DNA of 39,987 nucleotides from Pyrinomonadaceae bacterium (GCA_026129865.1 JAHCHG010000017.1:1-39987); one strand, 5' to 3'. Shown: positions 32,189-39,987, counted from the stretch's first letter. Translations and numbers: made by a program. The notes: generated by a model from the sequence alone, not told the origin.

Positions 32189-32433
32189 TACGGCTCAAAC
32201 CTTTCGTGCAGATCCTTGAGATGGTTATGCCGGTTAAATTCGCGGAGCTTTTCGCTCTTTTCGCCGATCTGTAACTCATCGATTACAAAACGAGCCTTCT
32301 CTTCTTCCTGCTCGAAAACACGAAGCGCGGACCGAACTACCTCGCTGACGGAATTGTACTTTCCTGACGCGATCTGCTCATTTATAAATTTCTCAAAATG
32401 TGCGCCGAGTACTATCGAAGTATTCTTTCCCAT
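32188..32433 (-). CDS. parD: ParD-family antitoxin
   Basis: The 81-residue product begins MGKNTSIVLGAHFEKFINEQ, followed by IASGKYNSVSEVVRSALRVF and EQEEEKARFVIDEL, matching ParD ribbon-helix-helix antitoxins. I choose this ATG over one seven codons upstream because a 15-bp palindrome lies there. The pair should repress its own promoter. Confidence 0.88.
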   Translation of the reverse strand: MGKNTSIVLGAHFEKFINEQIASGKYNSVSEVVRSALRVFEQEEEKARFVIDELQIGEKSEKLREFNRHNHLKDLHERFEP

Positions 32434-32448
32434 ATCCGGATCAAATAA

Positions 32449-32463
32449 TACCAATAATTGGTA
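32449..32463. promoter_or_regulatory. Candidate ParD operator
   Basis: TACCAATAATTGGTA is a perfect palindrome around a central base, ending 16 bp upstream of the parD ATG. Position and symmetry suit a ribbon-helix-helix dimer; binding is inferred. Confidence 0.55.
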
Positions 32464-32526
32464 CCTTGAACAATTAATTATTAGTCTGAAGAGCTTGTGG
32501 TCACTCTCCTAAAACGAGAAACGAAC

Positions 32527-32925
32527 CTATTTCGTAAACTCGATCATCGAAAAATGCGCACCGGCGGGGTCGGCGACCATGCATATCTTGCCGACATTCG
32601 GCGCTTCGAACGGCGGGCAAAAAACCTGTCCGCCGTTCGCCTTTACGGCTTCGAACGCGGCGTCGCAATCGTCAACGGCTATGTAGGTTCCCCAGTGCGA
32701 TGGGATATGTTCCCAACCTTCGCCGAATCCTTCGTTCAGTTCCATCATTCCGCCCTGGGCGTTGTCGCCGACGTGAATCTCGGCATATTCGACGGGCGAG
32801 ATCTTGCTCTGCTGAAGGTTCCAGCCGAGTAATTCTTTGTAAAATTCCTTTGCTTTTTCGAGATCTTTTGTCTGAAGTTCGCGCCAGCAAACTGTGCCGT
32901 GTCTGGGTCGTGTAAATTCTGCCAT
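32527..32925 (-). CDS. VOC-family protein (glyoxalase-like)
   Basis: The 132-residue product opens with RPRHGTVCWRELQTKDLEKA, KEFYKELLGWNL and has HWGTYIAVDDCDAAFEAVKA and CMVADPAGAHFSMIEF, a VOC subtype related to the gene at 33086. The two appear paralogous, sharing the WxEL/WAEI opening, the IAVDD centre and the DPxGAH end. Substrate unknown. Confidence 0.87.
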   Translation of the reverse strand: MAEFTRPRHGTVCWRELQTKDLEKAKEFYKELLGWNLQQSKISPVEYAEIHVGDNAQGGMMELNEGFGEGWEHIPSHWGTYIAVDDCDAAFEAVKANGGQVFCPPFEAPNVGKICMVADPAGAHFSMIEFTK

Positions 32926-33085
32926 TGTTTTTTCCTCTTTCCGAATGCTCTATCAAATCTAAGAGCAAATAATTCGTTTTTCCTTAACGATCACATTAGA
33001 TATCGAAAGATAATTGATCGATCTCTTTTGGATTAATTATCAATTGTTAATTTTTAATTCCTTTGCGCTACTCTCTGCCGTTCGC

Positions 33086-33511
33086 TTACGCTGGCGGTTC
33101 CGGCGGCGTCAATGTGATCAGCGCTACGTGGGCGCCGGTCGGATCTTCGATGACGCAAAAACGACCGGTGTTTGGAATGTCCATCGGCGGCATATGAACC
33201 TTTCCGCCGAGCTCCGTTGTCCGCTGAGCCAGGGCATCGACATCGTCGACGGCGATGTAATTCATAAAATGCGGAGGCGGCATGTTTTCGCCGAACATCT
33301 CCTTCAACATGGTGTACATTCCGCCGATCGGTTCTTCGCCGGGCAGCCCGTAATGGGTGTATTCCATTTCCGCCGCGGCGGGCTGATTTGAATGAAACTC
33401 CCAGCCGAAAACTTTATTATAGAAATCCTTGCATTTTTCCGCGTCGGTCGTAGCGATCTCAGCCCAGCAAAAATCGCCGTGTTTGGGCATCGACATTTGT
33501 TTTTCGTTCAT
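33086..33511 (-). CDS. VOC-family protein (glyoxalase-like)
   Basis: The 141-residue product has PKHGDFCWAEIATTDAEKCK, DFYNKVFGWEFHS, NYIAVDDVDALAQRTTELGG and FCVIEDPTGAHVALITL, closely similar to the protein at 32527. A TGGAGG site is near the ATG. Upstream lies copy B of the 71-bp control element, with a possible -10 TAAATT, which suggests co-regulation with the gene at 21114. Confidence 0.87.
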   Translation of the reverse strand: MNEKQMSMPKHGDFCWAEIATTDAEKCKDFYNKVFGWEFHSNQPAAAEMEYTHYGLPGEEPIGGMYTMLKEMFGENMPPPHFMNYIAVDDVDALAQRTTELGGKVHMPPMDIPNTGRFCVIEDPTGAHVALITLTPPEPPA

Positions 33512-33536
33512 CTGCGCCTCCAGTTTTTAGATATAT

Positions 33537-33607
33537 AAAATTTACCACCGGATATAGGTTTTATCGCGGTGCGTTTGCGACTATTCGCCGAGCCGATCGC
33601 GACAAAA
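33537..33607. promoter_or_regulatory. Conserved 71-bp control element, copy B
   Basis: This aligns without gaps to 21601-21671: AAAATTTACCACC at the gene-proximal end, GCGACAAAA at the distal end and matching TCGC, GTGCG and ATTCGC blocks between. It lies 26 bp upstream of the VOC gene at 33511, and like copy A it reads toward a VOC gene. No regulator gene is next to this copy. Confidence 0.7.
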
Positions 33608-33738
33608 ATAATCTTCTGCGTAATCATCCCGGCACGGATCCTTGTAGAATTGCGAATAAAATAATAAACGAAAATCGCAAAGATCAAAATCCGAAAGGAG
33701 TCTTATCGCAGTGTTCGGAACATTTTTTCTCGTTTGAA

Positions 33739-34311
33739 TTAGTTCGACCGTTCGTACGATTGACGCAATAGATCAACGACGTTTTCATCGAACTGGTCTT
33801 TATCCGTAAAGACAAGCATATGCGAAATGCGCGGCATCGGTCCGGTCAATTTTGCTTTTGAAACCGTGTCGTCAAAAGGACGATCGCCGAGGTCGAGCCC
33901 GACGCGGAGCTCGCCTTTTCTTATATTGATGCCGGCAAACTCGCGCTTTTCCAATAGTGAAACGTATGTCTTTTTCGGCAGGATCGATGCATTCGGGAAA
34001 TTTTTCAAAGCGAATTTTACAAACGCTTCGTAAAGCGGTCTCGTGTCCGGCGCTTTCGCCAATTGGTTTTCGAGCAGTTCTTCGGTGCTCCCGTACACGG
34101 GTCTGCCGCCGTTGAAGAAAATTCCGGCAAGCAGACCGGCGTTCATATGCCCGAATCCGTGGTCGGTTTTGAGCCATTTTACGATGTCGTTTCGCTTTTC
34201 GATCTTTGAAGTTTTGATTTCGGAAAGCCAGGTTTTCAGATCTTTTCCGGTAGATTTTTTTAAGCCGTCGATAAATTCCTTTTCGATTTCGCCAGATGTT
34301 TTTTGTGCCAT
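33739..34311 (-). CDS. DUF4287/DUF5655 family protein
   Basis: The 190-residue product begins with a DUF4287-like domain (KKSTGKDLKTWLSEIKTSK, EKRNDIVKWLKTDHGFGHMN) and continues with a DUF5655-like C-terminal domain (NFPNASILPKKTYVSLLEKR, FAGINIRKGELRVGLDLG). Both domains are uncharacterised. It probably forms its own unit, upstream of a palindrome array. Confidence 0.85.
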   Translation of the reverse strand: MAQKTSGEIEKEFIDGLKKSTGKDLKTWLSEIKTSKIEKRNDIVKWLKTDHGFGHMNAGLLAGIFFNGGRPVYGSTEELLENQLAKAPDTRPLYEAFVKFALKNFPNASILPKKTYVSLLEKREFAGINIRKGELRVGLDLGDRPFDDTVSKAKLTGPMPRISHMLVFTDKDQFDENVVDLLRQSYERSN

Positions 34312-34338
34312 ATTATTCCTCTTTTAATAAATTCCGTA

Positions 34339-34559
34339 CAGAGTTCCGCCTTCAGGCGGGAAACGTTCGCGAGCGAGATCGATCGCCTAAAGGCGATACT
34401 CTGAACCCAGGGCGATACTCTGGGCGGGTGATGTTCAGAGTTCCGCCTTCAGGCGGGAAACGTTCGCGAGCGAGATTGATCGCCTAAAGGCGATACTCTG
34501 AACTAAGGGCGATACTCTGAACTAGGGGCGATACTCTGAATTAAAGGCGATACTCTGCA
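34339..34559. repeat. Tandem palindromic repeat array
   Basis: A unit of about 67 bp starting CAGAGTTCCGCCTTCAGGCG occurs at 34339 and again at 34436, with one base difference over most of its length. Each unit starts with CAGAGTTCCGCC and ends with GGCGATACTCTG, so it can fold on itself. The second unit is followed by four GGCGATACTCTG copies at about 18-bp spacing, to 34557. The array fills the gap between the DUF4287 and DUF1761 genes. Confidence 0.85.
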
Positions 34560-34584
34560 ACAGTAATATCTAGAGTTTCGCTTT

Positions 34585-34983
34585 TTACCGCCAGATGCCC
34601 AGGATGAAGCCGATAACCGCGAAATAAACTGCGATATAACCGGTGTTGATAAGCATTAACTTTAACGAACGCTGTTCAAACAGGCTGATTATCACATACA
34701 TCGCGATCGCCCAAACGGCGGCGAGAAGACCGGCGGTTACGCCCCATTTCCAATCCGTTCCCGGCGCTGCCAGGAAAAATGCAAGGTTGTACGAAACAAG
34801 ATACGCCAGCAAAAAAGAAAGCCCGAACGTCTTTGCCGGGTTGACGTTTTTCAATTGTTCGTCAGACAAACCCGTTTCACGCTGCCAAGCCTTCGCAAAC
34901 ATCAGCGGAGACCACCAAAGCGCGCCGACGACCAAACTCGTCACGGCGCAAACGAAAACTGCTAGATGATTGATGTTTTCCAT
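34585..34983 (-). CDS. DUF1761 membrane protein
   Basis: The 132-residue product has four membrane segments and the DUF1761 pattern: VVGALWWSPLMFAKAWQRET, GLSFLLAYLVSYNLAFFL and WAIAMYVIISLFEQRSLKLM with LINTGYIAVYFAVIGFILG. Function is unknown. It follows no close partner on the minus strand. Confidence 0.85.
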   Translation of the reverse strand: MENINHLAVFVCAVTSLVVGALWWSPLMFAKAWQRETGLSDEQLKNVNPAKTFGLSFLLAYLVSYNLAFFLAAPGTDWKWGVTAGLLAAVWAIAMYVIISLFEQRSLKLMLINTGYIAVYFAVIGFILGIWR

Positions 34984-35014
34984 AATGCGTCGATGATAAA
35001 ACGCATACCGACGA

Positions 35015-35494
35015 TTAGTATTGGAAAAAATTTACCTGATCGGGGATTTTTACGAGTTTCAGAGAAAAGCCTTTTTCACCTTCACCGAAAACGCTGACGG
35101 AAATTTCGGTTGGAGACAGTTTTTTATAAACGATCTTCTTTGGAAAATCATGATCGGGATTTTCGAACGTCAGCTCGTTCGCCGACGATTTTGTCAGAGG
35201 AAACTCAATGGTTTTGCCGTCATTTTGATCCGGTACAGTCGCGAAATATTTAATCTTTCCGTCAACCATTCTTATTTCCAGAGTTTCATAAGTTTTTTCC
35301 AAACCGTTCTCTAGATTAAATCCGCGACCTTCCAGTTTGTCCGGACAAACGGTCCAATGTTCGTACCGCTCCTTTTCATTTATTTTCCAGGTACCCTTGA
35401 GAAAATCGGCGACGTCCGAGATTTTGACTGTTTGCGCGGCTGCGGGCGCAGCCATAATAAACGCCATCAATAAAAGGATGAATTTTCGTTTCAT
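35015..35494 (-). CDS. Secreted DUF6265-like protein
   Basis: From MKRKFILLLMAFIMAAPAAA the product (159 residues) has a clear signal peptide with cleavage after about AAAQ. The mature part (FLKGTWKINEKERYEHWTVC, ELTFENPDHDFPKKIVYKKL) resembles small periplasmic DUF6265-type domains. AGGAG lies before the ATG. It begins seven bases after the AraC gene's stop, so the two are likely cotranscribed. Confidence 0.78.
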   Translation of the reverse strand: MKRKFILLLMAFIMAAPAAAQTVKISDVADFLKGTWKINEKERYEHWTVCPDKLEGRGFNLENGLEKTYETLEIRMVDGKIKYFATVPDQNDGKTIEFPLTKSSANELTFENPDHDFPKKIVYKKLSPTEISVSVFGEGEKGFSLKLVKIPDQVNFFQY

Positions 35495-35501
35495 AAAACT
35501 C

Positions 35502-36341
35502 CTAAAGCACCGGCACATAATTTAAAATGTCAGATTTCCTCTGCAGATAAGCGGCGGGCGTGAAACCGGAGAAGACCTTAAAATCGTTAATAAAATGCGC
35601 TTGATCGTAAAAACCGCAATCTATGCTTATCGATGTCCAATCAACTTCCCGGGCAAGTTCGACCTCGTTTACAGCTTTTTGAAAACGCATTATTTTCAGA
35701 TAATTTTTCGGCGAAACACCAACCTGTCGTTTAAACAACGAGATAAAATGCTTTTGCGAATATCCGATCTTTGACGTTAGTTCTTTAAAAGTTACCTGGT
35801 CGGGTTTGGCGACGATCTCTGATACGGCAAATTCCACACAAAGATCGGCTGTCGATCTTTCCCTAATTTTCCTGAGCAGATGTTCTTCGACAACTTCAAA
35901 TTTTTTCGGCGAATTTCTGTGTTGAAAGATCAATTCCCGTAAAAAAGCAAACTCGTTGCCCCATATCAGATCGGCGTCGACGACCAGATCGGCTATCTCG
36001 TTCAACGGCATCGGAAAAAACGGAAACGCCATTCCGCGCTTAAACGCTATAACGAACATTTCCGATTCGTTTCCCGAAGGGATCGAGATCGGTTCGGTTC
36101 GCACGCCTGATGCCCAGACATTATGGCATGCCTGAATTTCCTTGAGCGTTTCGTTATCGTAAATAAACTGCGGCTGGTCGTTAAGATCAATAATGATCTC
36201 GCAATTTCCGTCCGGCAAAAACCGGTCGATCGTGCTTTCGCGCTTCAAACCTTTGTAGTAAATGAATTGCTCGACAAATCGATCAAGCGGGGAGCCTGGA
36301 ATGTGCGTCTGAAAAATCATATTGGGGGTTGGTGGAGACAT
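35502..36341 (-). CDS. AraC-family regulator
   Basis: The 279-residue product has a DUF6597-like N-terminal sensor (DRFVEQFIYYKGLKRESTID; RFLPDGNCEIIIDL) and a C-terminal AraC double helix-turn-helix (VTFKELTSKIGYSQKHFISL, FKRQVGVSPKNYLKIMRFQK; ISIDCGFYDQAHFINDFKVF, SGFTPAAYLQ). It lies upstream of the secreted protein gene, which is its most probable nearby target or partner. Effector unknown. Confidence 0.9.
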   Translation of the reverse strand: MSPPTPNMIFQTHIPGSPLDRFVEQFIYYKGLKRESTIDRFLPDGNCEIIIDLNDQPQFIYDNETLKEIQACHNVWASGVRTEPISIPSGNESEMFVIAFKRGMAFPFFPMPLNEIADLVVDADLIWGNEFAFLRELIFQHRNSPKKFEVVEEHLLRKIRERSTADLCVEFAVSEIVAKPDQVTFKELTSKIGYSQKHFISLFKRQVGVSPKNYLKIMRFQKAVNEVELAREVDWTSISIDCGFYDQAHFINDFKVFSGFTPAAYLQRKSDILNYVPVL

Positions 36342-36613
36342 ATTAGTTTAACTTCAGTAAGATCTGCAAGAAAATTTCGAAATCCGTCGGCGCCGGTTCG
36401 GTTTTGATTGGCTGTTTTCCGTGTCGGCGCGAAACGGTTCTGTCAAATCGGAGAAATTTCGCGAATCCGCCGCGTCAATGCGGCTGAATTTTCGGCTTTC
36501 AAATTTCAAAGGCGACGCATCAAATCCGAGCGAAAAAAACTTCTTGGAATTAAGTTCATTTTGGAATATATTCCGACTACTAATCCGTAAAAATTAGATT
36601 GGAGAATAATCGT

Positions 36614-36988
36614 ATGAAAATTGCCGCGATAATCGTCCGCACGCTGATGGGTCTGCTTTTTTTGTTTGGTTCGATCGTATTTTTTGCAAAACTGTTCCCG
36701 GAACCGGAACTTGCCGGCGACATGCGAATCTTCAACGAGGGTTTGAAGGCGTCGGGCTATTTTATGCCGCTGCTGAAAATAACCGAATTCGTGTGCGGAC
36801 TCGCTTTTGTATCCGGACAATTTGTTCCGCTCGCTCTCGTAATCATTGCTCCGATCGTTGTTAACATTCTTTTTGTTCACACCGTACTCGAACCCAGCGG
36901 ATTGCCGGTAGCACTGTTTCTATTCGGATCGTGTATTTTTCTTGCCTATTATCATCGCGAAAGATACGCGCCGCTGTTTGAGCGATAA
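36614..36988 (+). CDS. DoxX-family membrane protein
   Basis: The 124-residue product from MKIAAIIVRTLMGLLFLFGS has four membrane helices and the DoxX pattern with FFAKLFPEP, GYFMPLLKITEFVCGLAFVS and HTVLEPSGLPVALFLFGS. GGAG lies nine bases before the ATG, which favours it over a TTG five codons upstream. The promoter region contains GGAATATATTCC near 36560. Role unknown. Confidence 0.85.
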   Translation: MKIAAIIVRTLMGLLFLFGSIVFFAKLFPEPELAGDMRIFNEGLKASGYFMPLLKITEFVCGLAFVSGQFVPLALVIIAPIVVNILFVHTVLEPSGLPVALFLFGSCIFLAYYHRERYAPLFER

Positions 36989-37075
36989 AAGCAGGATGTT
37001 CAAATTTTTTGGATATATCTGTTGACCGTTGATCGAACCCGCAATATTTGTCCGATTATCAAATGAGATTACCAG

Positions 37076-37720
37076 ATGATCTATCAACTGATCGAAAACG
37101 GAAGAGTCGACGAGATCGCAGATATTTTGGCAGATGATCCGAATTGTGCTAACGAACCGGTCGCATTGTCTCAGGATGAAACCGCGACCGCACATCCGCT
37201 TCATCGTGTTTGCGATGCGGTTTTTGAAGGGAAGATCACGGACGAAAAAGCCGTCGAAATTGCCCGCATCTTTCTTGAGCACGGCGCACGGGTCGACGGA
37301 AACGGCTTTGAGGAAAATAAGGACACGCCGCTGATCGCCGCGGCGAGTCTTCACGCTGAAAAGGTCGGAATATTGTATGTCGAAAGCGGTGCCGAACTTT
37401 CGCACGGCGGGTGCCGCGGCGGAACCGCGCTTCACTGGGCAGCGTGGACCGGTTGCGCGAAACTCGTGAAAAGCCTGATCGATGCAGGCGCACCTTTGGA
37501 AAAACGATGTGCCGATTTCAACATGACGCCGCTTGGCTGGGCGCTGCATGGACGAAAATACGGTGGCGACGGTAATTTGCAGCCGCAAACCACCTGCGCA
37601 AAACATTTGATCGGCGCCGGCGCGAAAACTGAAGACTATTCGGGCGAAAATCTCAAATTCCTTTCACCGGACGACGCTGCCGACAAAGAACTGATAGAGC
37701 TTCTCGGAAATGCCGGATAG
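37076..37720 (+). CDS. Ankyrin-repeat protein
   Basis: The 214-residue product carries at least three ankyrin-type repeats: HPLHRVCDAV...ARIFLEHGARVD (about 40-75), DTPLIAAASL...ILYVESGAELS (about 85-113) and GTALHWAAWTGCAKLVKSLI, DAGAPLEKR (about 117-147), plus TPLGWALHGRK and AKHLIGAGAKTEDY. It is likely a cytoplasmic protein-binding scaffold, with no catalytic domain. Its partner is unknown. Confidence 0.88.
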   Translation: MIYQLIENGRVDEIADILADDPNCANEPVALSQDETATAHPLHRVCDAVFEGKITDEKAVEIARIFLEHGARVDGNGFEENKDTPLIAAASLHAEKVGILYVESGAELSHGGCRGGTALHWAAWTGCAKLVKSLIDAGAPLEKRCADFNMTPLGWALHGRKYGGDGNLQPQTTCAKHLIGAGAKTEDYSGENLKFLSPDDAADKELIELLGNAG

Positions 37721-37866
37721 ATCGGTTTTGTCGTGATTTAAATAAAATTTGGCTTTTACAGAATTTCGGATTATTATTCTGGAAATTTGAACAAATAGAG
37801 AAAACGGTCAATTGCCGTGTTCCGATATTTTTCCAAACACGTAGAAAGTTATGTCTGAAGATCGTT

Positions 37867-38574
37867 ATGAATAAAGCAGAGGTTTTGACAGAACTTGAAT
37901 CGCTTGGCAGCGAAAGCACCAAGCGGACTTTGATGAAACACGGCGCGCGCGAGCCGTTTTTTGGCGTTAAGGTCGCCGACCTGAAAAAGGTTCTAAAGAA
38001 GATCAAGAACGATCAAAAGCTCGCGCTCGAGCTCTATCGAACCGGAAACTCGGACGCAATGTATTTAGCCGGTTTGGCTGCCGACGGAGCGAAAATGTCC
38101 GAATCAGAGCTCGACGAATGGGTGAAAAAAGCCTATTGGAGCATGCTCAGCGAATACGCGGTTCCCTGGGTCGCTTCGGAACATGAAAATGCTTTCGAGA
38201 TCGGTCTGCGCTGGATCGAATCGGAAAAAGAGGAAATTGCATGTGCGGGTTGGTGTACGCTGGCAAACGTGATGTCAATGCGCGGCGACGAAGATCTTGA
38301 CATCAAAAAGATCAGAGAGCTTTTGAAACGAATTGAAAAAGTGATCCACTCCGAAAGAAACCGTGTCCGCTATACGATGAACGGTTTTGTCATTGCCGCC
38401 GCGGCGTATGTTGCCGAGCTTACGGACGAGGCGGTGAAAATCGGCGAAAAAATAGGAAAAGTTAGTGTCGAAATGGACGGAACCGCTTGCAAAGTACCGT
38501 TCATTCCCGAGTATGTTCAAAAAATTAAAGATCGCGGACGGATCGGTATAAAGAAAAAGACTGCAAAATGTTAG
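37867..38574 (+). CDS. AlkD-like DNA alkylation repair protein
   Basis: The 235-residue product is a HEAT-like helical protein of the AlkD/AlkC superfamily (KHGAREPFFGVKVADLKKVL, KKIKNDQKLALELYRTGNSD, MYLAGLAADGAKM, RNRVRYTMNGFVIAAAAYVA). AlkD is a DNA glycosylase removing bulky alkylated purines; some relatives are structural or inactive. A catalytic aspartate cannot be assigned confidently by eye. It sits before VOC and SRPBCC genes. Confidence 0.85.
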   Translation: MNKAEVLTELESLGSESTKRTLMKHGAREPFFGVKVADLKKVLKKIKNDQKLALELYRTGNSDAMYLAGLAADGAKMSESELDEWVKKAYWSMLSEYAVPWVASEHENAFEIGLRWIESEKEEIACAGWCTLANVMSMRGDEDLDIKKIRELLKRIEKVIHSERNRVRYTMNGFVIAAAAYVAELTDEAVKIGEKIGKVSVEMDGTACKVPFIPEYVQKIKDRGRIGIKKKTAKC

Positions 38575-38600
38575 CTATTTGAAAAAGCGAGGAAAAAAAT

Positions 38601-38984
38601 ATGGACAGCAGCACAAACGTATTGAATTGGTTCGAGATTCCGACGACCGACATCGAACGCGCAAAGAAGTTTTACGGAGCGATATTCGAGATCGAGATGA
38701 GCGATTTTCCGATCGGCGATCTCAAAATGGCGATGTTTCCGTATGCGCCGGGCAGCGGAAAACTCGGCGGCGCGCTTATCCAGCATGAAATGTATGAACC
38801 GCGCGATAACGGCGTGTTGATCTATTTAAACGCAAATCCGGATATTCAAACGGTTATTGAACGAATTGAGCCCGCCGGCGGCAAGATCGTAATTCCGAAA
38901 ACTCAGATCAGTCCGGATATCGGTTACATGGCGGTTTTTACGGATACCGAAGGAAATCGGATCGCGCTTCATGCGCAAAACTAG
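38601..38984 (+). CDS. VOC-family protein (glyoxalase-like)
   Basis: The 127-residue product begins STNVLNWFEIPTTDIERAKK, FYGAIFEIEMSDFP and ends GYMAVFTDTEGNRIALHA, a VOC protein with the paired beta-alpha-beta-beta-beta pattern. GAGG precedes the ATG. It is followed nine bases later by an SRPBCC gene, again the VOC/SRPBCC pairing seen elsewhere in the window. Confidence 0.87.
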   Translation: MDSSTNVLNWFEIPTTDIERAKKFYGAIFEIEMSDFPIGDLKMAMFPYAPGSGKLGGALIQHEMYEPRDNGVLIYLNANPDIQTVIERIEPAGGKIVIPKTQISPDIGYMAVFTDTEGNRIALHAQN

Positions 38985-38993
38985 AACCGAACT

Positions 38994-39515
38994 ATGTTAA
39001 AAAAGATCGCGCTGGCAGCCGGAGTCTTAATTTTTTTGATCGTTGGCGGTCTGCTGGTGTTCGGCTGGATGAACCCGCAGGTCGAAAGCGAAACATCGGT
39101 TTCGATCGATAAACCGCGCGATGTCGTTTGGGCGTATTTCAGCGATCCGTCCAAGATGGGCGAATGGCTTCAGGGATTTAAAAAGATCGAAACGATCAGC
39201 GGAAATCCGAACGAGCCGGGCAGTAAATTTCGCATAACTTTCGATGATCAGGGAACCGAAATGATAATGATCGAAACGAACAAAGAGTTTCGCCCGCCGG
39301 AGTTTATGGCAATGAATCTCGATCATGAGATCATGTCGAACGATGTCGAAGTTTCGCTCGTAGAAAGAAACGGGCAAACGGTTTTGACTCAGAAAGAAAA
39401 GATCGTCGGAAAGAATATTATCTGGCGGATCTTGTTTGCCGCAATGAGATCTTCGATGCAGGATCGTTCCGAGCAGGCATTGAAAAATTTAAAACGGAAC
39501 GTTGAAAAACTTTAG
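38994..39515 (+). CDS. Membrane-anchored SRPBCC protein
   Basis: The 173-residue product has one N-terminal hydrophobic segment (KKIALAAGVLIFLIVGGLLV) and then an SRPBCC domain (VSIDKPRDVVWAYFSDPSKM, GEWLQGFKKIETISG; C-terminal SSMQDRSEQALKNLKRN). The segment is likely a membrane anchor. It lies between the VOC gene and a small soluble gene in an apparent operon. Confidence 0.83.
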   Translation: MLKKIALAAGVLIFLIVGGLLVFGWMNPQVESETSVSIDKPRDVVWAYFSDPSKMGEWLQGFKKIETISGNPNEPGSKFRITFDDQGTEMIMIETNKEFRPPEFMAMNLDHEIMSNDVEVSLVERNGQTVLTQKEKIVGKNIIWRILFAAMRSSMQDRSEQALKNLKRNVEKL

Positions 39516-39532
39516 CCGAAAAAGGAGCAGCC

Positions 39533-39982
39533 ATGATACCTGAGGGATTTGAAGAATTTAAGGGAAATTGGAGCGGGTTTAACAAGCTTTATATGATGCC
39601 GGAAGATCCGGTTCGCGAGTCAGATTCGACCGCGTCGGTCGATACGGTCGCGAACGGGCAAACGCTCAAGATCGAATATACATGGGAGTTTGACGGCGCT
39701 AAACATGACGGCATTATTCTTCTGACGTCTCCGAAGGATGCTTCGGAAGTCACAATGGTCTGGACCGATTCCTTTCATATGAGCCACAGTTTTATGATCT
39801 GTAAAGGCGAATTTAACGGAAGCGAGATCAATGTTAAAGGCAGCTATCAGATCGGCGACTATCCGGAATGGTACTGGCGAACGATCTTCACGGGCGGTGA
39901 AGTTTTCGCATTCAAAATGTACAATATTTCACCTGAAGGCGAAGAATTTATAGCCGTAGATTCAAGTTTTAAGCGGGTATAA
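39533..39982 (+). CDS. DUF1579-like small protein
   Basis: The 149-residue product contains GNWSGFNKLYMMPEDPVRES, IEYTWEFDGAKHDGIILLTS, VWTDSFHMSHSFMICKGEFN and SYQIGDYPEWYWRTIF. The pattern resembles DUF1579-type beta-barrel proteins but I am only moderately sure. AAGGAG lies before the ATG, 17 bp after the SRPBCC stop. No catalytic residues can be named. Confidence 0.72.
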   Translation: MIPEGFEEFKGNWSGFNKLYMMPEDPVRESDSTASVDTVANGQTLKIEYTWEFDGAKHDGIILLTSPKDASEVTMVWTDSFHMSHSFMICKGEFNGSEINVKGSYQIGDYPEWYWRTIFTGGEVFAFKMYNISPEGEEFIAVDSSFKRV

Positions 39983-39987
39983 AAGAA

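Noticed and set aside
34339..34559. CRISPR array
   Set aside because: Repeats are adjacent or separated by near-identical sequence, with no unique spacers and no cas genes.
36555..36570. GGAATATATTCC as an SOS box
   Set aside because: It resembles the GAATATTC palindrome near lexA only in part, differs in spacing, and precedes a DoxX gene with no damage link.

Overview
The window is about 40 kb of bacterial chromosome at intermediate G+C, densely packed with short intergenic gaps. An SOS mutagenesis cassette (lexA, imuA, imuB, dnaE2), many small VOC, SRPBCC and DoxX genes, and dispersed short palindromic repeats, including a family built on the ACACAGAT motif, suggest an Acidobacteriota-like genome, possibly Blastocatellia. 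That placement is inference from gene style; no rRNA or tRNA gene is present to confirm it.

Layout. 1-4149: small membrane proteins, an EVE-domain protein, and a HerA/VirB4-like ATPase abutting an SRPBCC gene. 4625-5778: two unrecognised genes convergent with dnaE2. 5741-13990 (minus strand): a DNA-damage block of dnaE2, an ImuB with an unusually short N-terminus, imuA, lexA, a RES/Xre toxin-antitoxin pair and an SRAP (YedK/HMCES) gene. The lexA-imuA gap carries a fossil tandem duplication and several inverted repeats. 14051-17116: a BNR beta-propeller with a MoaD/ThiS-like partner, a YegP-type protein, a VOC protein and a DUF2461 protein. 17180-21569 (minus strand): overlapping DoxX-like, DUF2071, methyltransferase, VOC, DUF1801 and SRPBCC genes. 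21692-22678: a GlxA-type AraC regulator interrupted by an in-frame TGA. 22787-27570: a sigma-like gene, an XRE gene and a 1137-residue fusion of an IrrE/ImmA protease, a UvrD helicase and a RecB/Cas4-like nuclease domain.

28259-31351 is a glyoxalase gene split by a 2,721-bp insertion. The insertion has inverted ends beginning GGCTTTGCAC, is flanked by a 9-bp duplication (AATATTTAT), and carries only a restriction-modification gene: nuclease, N6-adenine methyltransferase and a half-specificity domain, with a frameshift after the nuclease. Removing the insertion and one copy of the duplication restores a 120-codon glyoxalase frame exactly. No transposase is visible, so this looks like a transposon-type unit whose cargo is the R-M gene.

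31376-39982 holds SRPBCC, VOC, ParDE, DUF4287, DUF1761, AraC, DoxX, ankyrin and AlkD-like genes plus a tandem palindrome array. A 71-bp element upstream of the VOC gene at 33511 matches, without gaps, the element between the VOC gene at 21569 and the GlxA-type regulator, which suggests a small regulon.

The strongest candidates for something new are the R-M insertion, the XRE/IrrE-UvrD-nuclease cassette, the shared 71-bp control element, and the lexA-imuA duplication scar.
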